In this document: in pieces, positions 1 through 5,971 of the stretch
Numbering within the stretch: the first letter of the stretch is position 1
Layout of the letters: each line of letters opens with the position of its first letter
NCBI GenBank assembly: GCA_902781245.1
Contig: CACZIP010000120.1
Location: 1-6,536, forward strand
Reading direction: 5' to 3'
Source: an uncultured Coriobacteriaceae bacterium
Lineage (GTDB): Bacteria; Actinomycetota; Coriobacteriia; Coriobacteriales; Eggerthellaceae
Length of the DNA stretch: 6,536 nucleotides
Position numbers and translations under genes: made by a program
The notes under the pieces: generated by a model
Databases searched by the model: none
The model's input: only the letters and a program-made list of their open reading frames with translations
Told to the model about the DNA's origin: nothing

Positions 1-401
1 AGGCTGTCCAGGACGGAGTTTTCGACGGTTTCGAGGGAAGAGCCGACACAGGGGCACGACGTGTAGGCACAGATCAGGCCGTCCGGACGGTCGCCGCCAT
101 ATGGCCGCCGGACCATGGCGCGGCCGCACTGATCGCAGATCACGAGGCCACTGAGCGGGTTTTTCATTGCCATCTGCTTCGGCCCGGGGCGCGACGGATT
201 TGTGCGCAGCAGCTCCGCGGCGCGCGCGAAGACCTCCGCGTCCACGAGGGCCTCATGCAGACCGGGGTAGGTCGTGCCGCCGGTCCTGGGGCGGGAGACG
301 GTGAGAACGCCGTCCTGCATGGATTTCTGCTCCGGCCGGTTTTTGGTGCGGATCATACCTGCATACACCGGGTGCGAGAGGATCGAGCGCACCGTCCGCG
401 C
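1..401 (-). pseudogene. C-terminal remnant of a large serine recombinase (runs off left edge)
   Basis: Read on the - strand from 401 down to 3, this gives 133 uninterrupted codons that resemble the middle and C-terminal part of large serine site-specific recombinases (integrase/transposase type). It opens with ARTVRSILSHPVYAG, the typical start of the 'recombinase' domain. Next come a G-L-H-E-A-L-V-D-A-E-F-like stretch and NPLSGLVICDQCGRAMVRRP, the first CxxC knuckle of the zinc beta-ribbon (codons at 126-137). A second Cys cluster, LICAYTSCPC, follows, then a VENSVLDSL helix start. The N-terminal catalytic resolvase domain (Ser nucleophile) is absent: an in-frame TAG lies at 402-404, immediately upstream. 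The same frame beyond the stop, about 405-497, reads PPFRRQGQ and ISPDQ..LMR. These also look recombinase-like but sit too close together, suggesting a shortened, decayed gene rather than one clean stop. The 3' end lies outside the window. The family call is firm; the pseudogene call is inference, since a sequencing error cannot be excluded. Confidence 0.8.
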
Positions 402-642
402 CTACGATCTCTGACCCTGTCTGCGAAACGGGGGGCGCCCTTTTCCCGCGTCTGCCGCCGCCCGCATCAGATGCGTTTGATCCGGACTGATCTGGACGGG
501 AAGCTGCCCCTTTTCCAGTTTTCGCAATGTGGTGCTTGCGAGGTTTTGGCTGTGAGTGCGTCCATCTCCTACCAAACGGCTATGATGTTGCGGAATATGG
601 ACATTACGGGGGAAGACCCGGATGACATGATGGGAGAGTGAG
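402..642. other. Gene-less junction between recombinase remnant and yebC
   Basis: No convincing gene lies here. The part up to about 497 probably continues the decayed recombinase on the - strand (see that entry). A + strand reading frame ending at 641 covers the stretch, but most of it is antisense to the recombinase remnant and its protein is compositionally odd, so I do not call it. The last ~100 bases should hold the yebC promoter and leader. A GGGAG ribosome-binding site at 632-636 lies 6 bases before the yebC ATG. The join between mobile-element remnant and native chromosome probably falls around 500-580, but I see no clear attachment-site repeat. Confidence 0.5.
581..586 (+). promoter_or_regulatory. 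Possible yebC -10 box (TATGAT)
   Basis: TATGAT matches the sigma70 -10 consensus at five of six positions and would start transcription near 593, about 50 bases before the yebC ATG. No good -35 hexamer lies 16-18 bases upstream; the nearest TTGGCT (546-551) is 29 bases away. This is a weak candidate only. Confidence 0.25.
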
Positions 643-1446
643 ATGTCCGGACACTCAAAGTGGGCCACTACAAAGCACAAGAAGGCGGCGGCTGACGCCA
701 AGCGTTCGTCGCTGTTCTCGAAGCTGTCGCGCAACATCACCGTCGCTGCGAAGGAAGGCGGCGACCCGAACCCCGACAACAATGCATCGCTTGCAGCTGC
801 CATCGAGAAGGCCAAGGGCTATTCGCTTCCTAAGGACAAGATCAAGACGGCTATCGACAAAGCGTTCGCTTCGGGCAAGGATGCCGCGAACTACGAGACT
901 GTCACCTACGAGGGCTACGGCCCGGCAGGCATCGGCGTTTTCTGCGAAGCTCTGACCGACAACCGTAACCGCACTGCAGCGGATGTGCGCGCAGCGTTCA
1001 GCCATCATGGCGGCAACCTGGCCACGTCTGGTGCCGTCGCGTTCCAGTTCGACCGCAAGGGCCAGATCATCATCCCGAAGATCATCGAGGGCGATGGCAA
1101 GAAGATCGCGGACCGTCCGAACGGCGCTGCTGGCGATCCCGACGAGTTCGAGATGCTCATCATCGAGGCCGGCGCCGACGATTTCGAGGATGCCGAGGAC
1201 GAGTGGGTCGTCTACACCGAGGCCACCGATCTGATGGCTGTCAAGAAGGCCATCGAGGCAGAGGGCGTCGAGACCAAGGGTGCTGAGCTCACGATGATCG
1301 CCAACCAGCCTTCGACCGTGACCGCGGTCGACGCCAAGAAGGTCATGCGTCTCATCGATCGTCTCGAAGAGCTCGAGGACCTGCAGAACGTCTATCACAC
1401 GATGGACATCACTGACGAAATCGCAGCTGCGTTGGAGGAAGAGTAA
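643..1446 (+). CDS. yebC: YebC/TACO1-family protein (translation/transcription regulator)
   Basis: This 267-residue cytoplasmic protein belongs to the YebC/PmpR/TACO1 family. Members were long annotated as DNA-binding transcriptional regulators; some bacterial members and mitochondrial TACO1 act on translation, helping ribosomes through difficult stretches such as polyproline. Family hallmarks are the N-terminus MSGHSKWATTKHKKAAADAKR, a basic helical domain (residues 1-75), then ETVTYEGYGP (85-94), LTDNRNRT (104-111) and GGNL (123-126). The C-terminus carries the usual RLIDRLEELEDLQNVYH-type helix (236-252). It is about 20 residues longer than the E. coli protein (246). The excess appears to be an insertion around residues 145-165, between the QIII strand and the EFEML strand. 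The ATG has a GGGAG site 6 bases upstream, and a terminator follows the gene closely, so yebC is probably monocistronic. Which of the two proposed roles applies here cannot be read from sequence. Confidence 0.95.
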   Translation: MSGHSKWATTKHKKAAADAKRSSLFSKLSRNITVAAKEGGDPNPDNNASLAAAIEKAKGYSLPKDKIKTAIDKAFASGKDAANYETVTYEGYGPAGIGVFCEALTDNRNRTAADVRAAFSHHGGNLATSGAVAFQFDRKGQIIIPKIIEGDGKKIADRPNGAAGDPDEFEMLIIEAGADDFEDAEDEWVVYTEATDLMAVKKAIEAEGVETKGAELTMIANQPSTVTAVDAKKVMRLIDRLEELEDLQNVYHTMDITDEIAAALEEE

Positions 1447-1470
1447 CGAGAGCTCGATTCGCGTATGCGG

Positions 1471-1498
1471 AAGGCGCGTCTTCGGGCGCGCCTTTTTT
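1471..1498 (+). terminator. Intrinsic terminator after yebC, UUCG tetraloop
   Basis: A 10-bp stem (arms 1471-1480 and 1485-1494, with one G-U pair) closes a UUCG tetraloop on a C-G pair, an unusually stable loop, and runs into a T-tract at 1493-1498. It lies 24 bases after the yebC stop and 17 bases before the next start codon. This is a textbook rho-independent terminator. Confidence 0.92.
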
Positions 1499-1515
1499 CT
1501 AGGAAGGGTGTTGGC

Positions 1516-2394
1516 ATGAAAATGAACGATTATCTCGCTCGAGTGCTCGATGGCAAAGAGTTCTTGCTGTTCGACGGCGCGATGGGCACGATGCTGCAAA
1601 GCGGCGGGCTGAAGCCGGGTGAATTGCCTGACCTGTTGTGCTTGACCAATCCCGAGCTGGTCACGTCCGTGCATGCTGCTTACGTTGAAGCGGGAAGCCA
1701 GGTTGTGACGACCAACACGTTCGGCGCGAACCGCTTGAAGCTCGAAGGCAAAGCAGATGTTGCAGATGTGTTCGCTGCTGCTGTCGAGTGTGCTCGCGCT
1801 GCTGGCGCCCGTTATGTCGCGGCTGATATGGGCCCGACAGGTGAGCTGATGGATCCGTACGGCGACCTCGAATACGAGGAAGCATACGAGATTTACGCCG
1901 AGCAGGCACGTGCAGCCGAGGCCGCTGGAGCTGACATCATCATCGTTGAGACCATGGCCGATGTCACCGAGGCTGAGGCCGCAGTCCGCGCAGCAGTGGA
2001 CAACACCCAGCTTCCCGTGTTCGCGACGATGACATTCGGCGAGCACGGAAGGACTCTCATGGGCACGGCGCCTGCCGAAGCTGCCGAAGAGCTCGAAAGC
2101 TATGGCGCGAGCGCTATCGGAGCAAACTGCTCTCAGGGCCCCATCGAGATCGCCCCCATTATCGACGAGATGCTGAAAGCGACTGACAAGCCGGTCATCG
2201 TGCAGGCAAACGCGGGGATGCCGACGCTGATCGACGGTGTGACGGGATATTTGATCGATGTTGACGAGTACGTGGAAGCCGTGCAGAAGATCATCAACGC
2301 AGGCGCCTCGATAGTCGGTGGATGCTGCGGCACCAACCCCGATTTCATTCGCGGACTCGCTCAGCTTGTTGCCGAGAAGACCCCTGCGCGATAA
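1516..2394 (+). CDS. Homocysteine S-methyltransferase domain protein (MetH N-terminal-like, stand-alone)
   Basis: This 292-residue protein is a single zinc-dependent homocysteine S-methyltransferase barrel, most like the N-terminal domain of cobalamin-dependent methionine synthase (MetH). Such domains activate homocysteine thiolate on zinc and transfer a methyl group to give methionine. Visible signatures are FDGAMGTMLQ (residues 19-28), NTFGANRLKL (67-76), VETMADVTEAEAAV (144-157), GANCSQGP with zinc ligand Cys205, VQANAGMP, and VGGCCGT with zinc ligands Cys270 and Cys271. All three ligands are present, so it should be catalytically competent. The pterin-binding, cobalamin-binding and reactivation domains of full MetH are absent, so the methyl donor must come from a separate corrinoid protein or another donor. 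An upstream in-frame ATG at 1465 would place the start before and inside the terminator. The ATG at 1516 has AGGAAGG (1501-1507) at 8 bases and fits the family start. The transglutaminase-like gene follows after 18 bases, probably in the same operon. Confidence 0.88.
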   Translation: MKMNDYLARVLDGKEFLLFDGAMGTMLQSGGLKPGELPDLLCLTNPELVTSVHAAYVEAGSQVVTTNTFGANRLKLEGKADVADVFAAAVECARAAGARYVAADMGPTGELMDPYGDLEYEEAYEIYAEQARAAEAAGADIIIVETMADVTEAEAAVRAAVDNTQLPVFATMTFGEHGRTLMGTAPAEAAEELESYGASAIGANCSQGPIEIAPIIDEMLKATDKPVIVQANAGMPTLIDGVTGYLIDVDEYVEAVQKIINAGASIVGGCCGTNPDFIRGLAQLVAEKTPAR

Positions 2395-2412
2395 GCGCGA
2401 AGCGGAGGCGAG

Positions 2413-3624
2413 ATGGCGCGGGGCAAGTCGAGAGCAGGAGGGTGTCTTGTCGCCCTGTTGTTGCTCGTCGTCCTCGTGGTTGCCGTTGGGTATGCCACTG
2501 GCGTAATTGCCCATTTCCAGTATGTGCTTTCGGGTGCGCAAAATCGTGGTGTCGAAGCAATCGAGCAAGATTTCGAGGCGCGTGTTGCATCTGAATTCGA
2601 GAATCGTTACTACGCCTACTCTCAACTTGATAGCGAAGGGCAACGTTGTTATCGCATCATGTACGATGCGTTCTGCTCGCGTGAGCCACGCGCGTATCCC
2701 GAGAACGGTGCCGAGCGGTTGTCTGAAATCCGCGCGTGCATCATCGCAGATCATCCCGAACTGTTCTATGTGGAAGGCGTTCGTTTAAGCACGACGTACA
2801 ACCAGGTGACCGAACTTGTGAGCGATGCGTCGATCGAAGGATCGTTCTTCCTCGATGAAGCTGAGACAACTGCGGCGCAGTCGCAGATCGATGCCGTGGT
2901 CGCGGAGTTTCTGGCAACAATTCCCGAGGGCGCGGACGACTACGCGAAAGCCAAGCTTGCGTACGACTACATCGTTGAACGCGCTTCATACGACCATGTT
3001 GCTGCCGCTTCGCTCAACTGGTACGATGGGGAAGGCCGCGCTCCAGGGCAGACGATTGATGACGTGTTCTTGAGGGGGTCGGCAGTTTGTGCAGGCTACT
3101 CTTCCGCTTATCAGTATTTGTTGCAGCACATGGGCATCCAATGTGTTCAGGTGCGCGGTGTTGCCGATGGCGTAGGCCACGCATGGTGCATCGTTCAGCT
3201 CGATGGTGCGTACTACCAGATAGATCCCACTTGGGGCGACCCGCAGTTCCTCGACGAAGAATTCAACGTAGGCGACGATTACGTGAATTACGAATATCTA
3301 GCCATCACGACCGACGACATATCGGCGACGCATATGGCCGATGGGACGTTCGCAATTCCACTGTGCGCTTCGACTGAGGACAACTATTTCGTACGCGAGG
3401 GGCTTCTGTTCGACTGGGCAGACGCCGGACGGTTCGGACAGCTCGTGTCCGATGCCGAAGCAACGGGCGAGTTGGCCGTCCAAATACGCTGTTCGACCGA
3501 TGAGGTGTTCCAAGAGCTGCTCGATGGGTTCGTCATGACGGGGGATTTGGGTTTCAATCTGTCCGATGGCGAGTACCGCTTCAGCTACAACGACAGTCTT
3601 CGCACGATCACCGTCTTCCAATAG
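2413..3624 (+). CDS. Membrane-anchored transglutaminase-like cysteine protein
   Basis: The 403-residue product begins with a short basic stretch (MARGKSR) and one strongly hydrophobic segment at about residues 11-33. This implies an uncleaved signal anchor with the remainder outside the membrane. Residues about 175-275 form a transglutaminase/protease-like core: KLAYDYIVERASYD, then GSAVCAGYSSAYQYLL with candidate nucleophile Cys226, GHAWCIVQLDG with His256, and YYQIDPTWGD with Asp271. This is the ordered Cys-His-Asp triad of the superfamily, intact here. Bacterial members include peptidases and cross-linking or cell-wall-associated enzymes, so substrate and reaction cannot be named. Residues 35-170 (helical, charged) and 300-403 match nothing I recognise. 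GGAGG (2404-2408) lies 4 bases before the ATG. The 18-base gap to the methyltransferase gene suggests co-transcription, although the two products have no obvious functional link. Confidence 0.82.
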   Translation: MARGKSRAGGCLVALLLLVVLVVAVGYATGVIAHFQYVLSGAQNRGVEAIEQDFEARVASEFENRYYAYSQLDSEGQRCYRIMYDAFCSREPRAYPENGAERLSEIRACIIADHPELFYVEGVRLSTTYNQVTELVSDASIEGSFFLDEAETTAAQSQIDAVVAEFLATIPEGADDYAKAKLAYDYIVERASYDHVAAASLNWYDGEGRAPGQTIDDVFLRGSAVCAGYSSAYQYLLQHMGIQCVQVRGVADGVGHAWCIVQLDGAYYQIDPTWGDPQFLDEEFNVGDDYVNYEYLAITTDDISATHMADGTFAIPLCASTEDNYFVREGLLFDWADAGRFGQLVSDAEATGELAVQIRCSTDEVFQELLDGFVMTGDLGFNLSDGEYRFSYNDSLRTITVFQ

Positions 3625-3633
3625 GGGCAATCA

Positions 3634-3711
3634 AAATGGCACGTAGCTCCCAGGGAACAGTGTGCCATTTTCGAGAGTGGCACACTGTTCCCTGGGAGCT
3701 ACGTGCCATTT
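3634..3711. repeat. Perfect 34-bp inverted repeat, 10-base loop
   Basis: The left arm (3634-3667) and right arm (3678-3711) are exact reverse complements over 34 bases, separated by TTTTCGAGAG. Each arm is itself a near-palindrome: it begins TGGCAC, ends GTGCCA (read either way) and is centred on TCCCAGGGA. The element starts 9 bases after the transglutaminase gene stop and ends 26 bases before the ruvC -35 box. It could fold as one long hairpin in RNA, or as two small hairpins. Only TTT follows the right arm on the + strand, so it is a poor classic terminator, although so stable a stem could still stop or protect transcripts. The nested symmetry suggests two head-to-head copies of a REP-like intergenic repeat. 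That reading is inference until other copies are found in the genome. Confidence 0.9.
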
Positions 3712-3737
3712 GCACCATTCGAAGATTTCGCGATTGC

Positions 3738-3766
3738 TTGCATATACCAAACAAATGTTCTATACT
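3738..3766 (+). promoter_or_regulatory. ruvCAB promoter (sigma70-like)
   Basis: TTGCAT (3738-3743) and TATACT (3761-3766) are separated by exactly 17 bases; each matches the sigma70 consensus at four or more positions. Transcription would start at about 3772-3774, only 2-4 bases before the ruvC ATG at 3776. This is the clearest promoter in the window and drives ruvC-ruvA-ruvB and probably the downstream acidic protein gene. Confidence 0.75.
3748..3761. promoter_or_regulatory. LexA/SOS-box-like operator in the ruvC promoter spacer
   Basis: The 14 bases CAAACAAATGTTCT fit the Gram-positive LexA consensus CGAACRNRYGTTYC at 12 of 14 positions; the misses are positions 2 and 14. The core has the GAAC-N4-GTTC form with one change (AAAC-N4-GTTC). 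It lies between the -35 and -10 boxes and touches the first base of the -10, an ideal repressor position. ruv genes are SOS-regulated in many bacteria. LexA specificity in this organism is not known to me, so the assignment is inference. Confidence 0.55.
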
Positions 3767-3775
3767 TGATGAACT

Positions 3776-4285
3776 ATGTCGAAGGAATCACGCATCATAT
3801 TAGGTATCGATCCCGGCTTGGCCAACACTGGTTGGGGCGTTATCTCGCAAGATGGGTCACGGCTCGCGTGCTTGGCGTACGGGTGCATAAGCACACCGTC
3901 CGATATGCCGCTCGAGCAGCGGCTCGCCAAGATTCACGAACAGATCGGCGCCGTCGCCGAACGCTATCGGCCGACGTGCGTTGGCATCGAGACGGTTTGG
4001 TTTGGCCAGAACATCACGGCAGCTTTTGCGACAGGCCAAGCGCGTGGTGCGGCGTTGGTCGCATGCGCGCAAGCCGGCTTGCAGGTGGGTGAGTTTTCGC
4101 CCAAGCAGATCAAGCTGGCAGTCGTGGGTGCTGGCGGTGCCGACAAAACCCAAGTGCAGTACATGGTCAGGCAGCTGCTCTCGCTCGATGCTGCGCCCAA
4201 GCCCGACCATGCAGCCGACGCGTTGGCGGCGGCCATCTGCTATACGACACATCAAGGCTTTGCAGGAAAGGCGGGGGTCGAATGA
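3776..4285 (+). CDS. ruvC: RuvC, Holliday-junction resolvase
   Basis: RuvC is the dimeric, Mg-dependent endonuclease that nicks two opposed strands of a Holliday junction and so finishes recombinational repair with RuvAB. The 169-residue protein has the family's usual length and RNase H-like fold signatures. ILGIDPGLANTGWGVI carries catalytic Asp12, VGIETVWFGQN carries Glu72, and KPDHAADALAAAI carries His145 and Asp148. A histidine at the third acidic position, as in Thermus RuvC, replaces the aspartate of E. coli; this is a normal variant. The start is fixed: a TGA in the same frame at 3770-3772 leaves the ATG at 3776 as the only candidate. No ribosome-binding site precedes it, and the promoter position implies a leaderless or near-leaderless mRNA. 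Its last 4 bases (ATGA) overlap ruvA, so the two are probably translationally coupled. Confidence 0.96.
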   Translation: MSKESRIILGIDPGLANTGWGVISQDGSRLACLAYGCISTPSDMPLEQRLAKIHEQIGAVAERYRPTCVGIETVWFGQNITAAFATGQARGAALVACAQAGLQVGEFSPKQIKLAVVGAGGADKTQVQYMVRQLLSLDAAPKPDHAADALAAAICYTTHQGFAGKAGVE

Positions 4286-4866
4286 TTGCGTTTCTCGAAG
4301 GGGTCATTGCTGGCAAAACCCTCGCGAGTGTCTACCTGAACGTCGGCGGTGTCGGGTTCGAGGTGGGCATGTCCCAAGCAGGGCTTTCGAAATTGCCGCA
4401 AGTTGGCGAGCAAGTGCTTGTGCACACGTACTTGCAAGTGCGCGATGACGGCATGTCGCTCTTTGGGTTTCTCTCGCTTGAGGAAAAGGCTTTGTTCGAA
4501 AAGCTCATCACAGTGAGCGGCGTCGGTCCGAAGGTGGCGTTGGCAGCGCTTTCGTCGTACACGCCTTCCGAGCTGGCAACGCTCATTGCGGCGCAGGATA
4601 TCGCCGCTGTCCAGCGCATTCCCGGCGTGGGGAAGAAGACAGCTTCGCGCATCGTCCTCGAGTTGAAAGGCTCGCTCGATCAGGGCATCGGTAGCTTGTT
4701 CGCCGAAGACGAGCAGGTGGTCAGCAAGGCGGTTGAAGGTGCGCGTGAGGCGCTTCTCTCCATGGGCTTCACGTCAGCCGAAGCCGATTTGGCATTGAAG
4801 GGCGCGCCTGAGGACGGCACCGAATCTTCGCTGCTACAATACGCACTGAAGAAACTCGGCGCATAG
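4282..4866 (+). CDS. ruvA: RuvA, Holliday-junction-binding subunit
   Basis: RuvA binds the four-way junction as a tetramer (or octamer) and recruits the RuvB motor. The 194-residue protein shows all three domains. The first is an N-terminal OB-like beta barrel (1-63) ending VRDDGMSLFGF, where Asp55 and Asp56 correspond to the 'acidic pin' that parts the strands. Next are two helix-hairpin-helix motifs, ITVSGVGPKVALAAL (76-90) and IPGVGKKTASRIVLELK (113-129). After an acidic flexible linker (about 131-148) comes the C-terminal RuvB-binding three-helix domain, including AREALLSMGFTSAEADLAL. Length is close to the E. coli protein (203). The ATG overlaps the ruvC stop as ATGA; no strong separate ribosome-binding site is seen, consistent with coupled translation. 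Confidence 0.96.
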   Translation: MIAFLEGVIAGKTLASVYLNVGGVGFEVGMSQAGLSKLPQVGEQVLVHTYLQVRDDGMSLFGFLSLEEKALFEKLITVSGVGPKVALAALSSYTPSELATLIAAQDIAAVQRIPGVGKKTASRIVLELKGSLDQGIGSLFAEDEQVVSKAVEGAREALLSMGFTSAEADLALKGAPEDGTESSLLQYALKKLGA

Positions 4867-4873
4867 GGGCTCC

Positions 4874-5971
4874 ATGGCATCAGGAATCGAAATCGAAGGT
4901 ATCGTGTTCGATGCGGGCAGCATGCCCCACGGCTCGGTCATCGGTCAGGACGGCAACGCGTCGGACGCGCGTGAGCGCACCGTGTCGGCAGAGCTTCAGG
5001 AAGACGATCTCGCGTTCGACCGAAGCTTGCGCCCGAAATATCTCAAAGACTACCTCGGTCAGGAAAAGATCAAGGAATCTCTCGCGATTCTCATACAAGC
5101 GGCCCAAGCTCGTGGTGAGGCAGCCGATCACATTCTGTTTTCGGGCCCTCCCGGTTTGGGTAAAACAACGCTCGCAACGGTTGTCGCCAACGAAATGGGC
5201 GCCAACATCAAGACGACCAGCGGTCCTGCAATCGAGCGCACCGGAGACCTTGCAGCCATTCTCACGAACCTCGAAGAAGGCGATGTGCTCTTCATCGACG
5301 AGATTCACCGCATGAACCGCATGGTCGAAGAAGTGCTTTACCCCGCACTCGAAGACTATGCGCTTGACATCGTGGTGGGGAAGGGTCCTGCTGCGCGTTC
5401 CATCAGGCTCGATTTGCCGCATTTCACGCTCATCGGCGCAACGACGCGCACGGGCTTGCTCACCGGGCCGCTGCGCGACCGCTTCGGCATCGCCTTCAGG
5501 TTGCAGTACTACAATCCCGATGAGCTCGCTGCCATCGTGCGTCGATCGGCATCCATTCTCGACGTGCAGATTTCGGAAGACGGCGCGCTAGAAATCGCCC
5601 GCCGCAGCCGTGGCACACCGCGTCTGGCGAACCGCCTCCTCAAGCGCGTGCGCGATTGGGCGCAAGTGCGTGGCGACGGCATGATTACCGAAGACGTGGC
5701 GGCCGAAGCGCTTAGTTTCTTCGAAGTTGACTCGCTTGGCCTCGATGCCATGGACAATCGCATTCTCGAGATGCTGGCTGTCCAGTTCAGCGGGCGGCCC
5801 GTCGGCTTGACCACGATGGCTTCAGCTTTGTCCGAGGATCCCGATACGATTGAAGACGTTTACGAGCCGTTCCTCATGCAGCAGGGTTTGGTTGTCCGCA
5901 CGCCCAAAGGGCGCCAAGCGACGGCACGCGCTTACGAGCATTTAGGTCTCGTGCCACCTGAGGGTGTGTAA
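4874..5971 (+). CDS. ruvB: RuvB, Holliday-junction branch-migration ATPase
   Basis: RuvB forms the hexameric AAA+ rings that pump DNA through the RuvA-bound junction. In this 365-residue protein I see the LRPKYLKDYLGQ entry (52-63), Walker A GPPGLGKTT (91-99), Walker B with DEIH (142-145), and the RuvA-contacting beta-hairpin region near 160-182. Sensor 1 is GATTRTG (188-194), followed by LRDRFGI with the arginine-finger region (200-206) and sensor 2 in GTPRLANRLLKRVR (247-260). A winged-helix DNA-binding domain (about 285-360) ends with QQGLVVRTPKGRQAT. All key residues are intact. It carries about 29 extra residues at the N-terminus relative to E. coli RuvB. The ATG at 4874 is preceded by AGGGG (4865-4869) at 4 bases; a later start at Met17 has no comparable site. 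The gap from ruvA is 7 bases. Confidence 0.96.
   Translation: MASGIEIEGIVFDAGSMPHGSVIGQDGNASDARERTVSAELQEDDLAFDRSLRPKYLKDYLGQEKIKESLAILIQAAQARGEAADHILFSGPPGLGKTTLATVVANEMGANIKTTSGPAIERTGDLAAILTNLEEGDVLFIDEIHRMNRMVEEVLYPALEDYALDIVVGKGPAARSIRLDLPHFTLIGATTRTGLLTGPLRDRFGIAFRLQYYNPDELAAIVRRSASILDVQISEDGALEIARRSRGTPRLANRLLKRVRDWAQVRGDGMITEDVAAEALSFFEVDSLGLDAMDNRILEMLAVQFSGRPVGLTTMASALSEDPDTIEDVYEPFLMQQGLVVRTPKGRQATARAYEHLGLVPPEGV

Noticed and set aside
546..586. Full -35/-10 promoter for yebC using TTGGCT and TATGAT
   Set aside because: The spacing is 29 bases, far from the usual 16-18, so only the -10-like box is listed, at low confidence.
255..641. + strand frame ending one base before the yebC ATG
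   Set aside because: Its first part is antisense to the recombinase remnant, and the rest is Arg/Gly-rich with no domain. The close spacing to yebC looks accidental.
402..815. - strand frame of 137 codons as a separate gene
   Set aside because: It begins inside yebC in antisense. Only its last ~30 codons (405-497) look meaningful, and these are better read as part of the decayed recombinase. A faint HTH-like stretch near LASTTLRKLEKGQ was not enough to call a repressor.
1465..1515. Upstream start for the methyltransferase gene at 1465
   Set aside because: It would translate through the terminator hairpin and add a basic 17-residue stretch not seen in the family; the ATG at 1516 has a good ribosome-binding site.
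655..2754. Very long (699-codon) open frame on the - strand
   Set aside because: It lies antisense to yebC, the terminator and the methyltransferase gene, all of which have clear family signatures on the + strand. Its protein shows no recognisable domain. Long antisense frames are common in GC-rich DNA.
3634..3711. Inverted repeat as a CRISPR unit or an ordinary terminator
   Set aside because: There is one inverted pair and no spaced direct repeats, so it is not a CRISPR. The short T-run and nested symmetry fit a repeat element better than a standard terminator, though termination remains possible.
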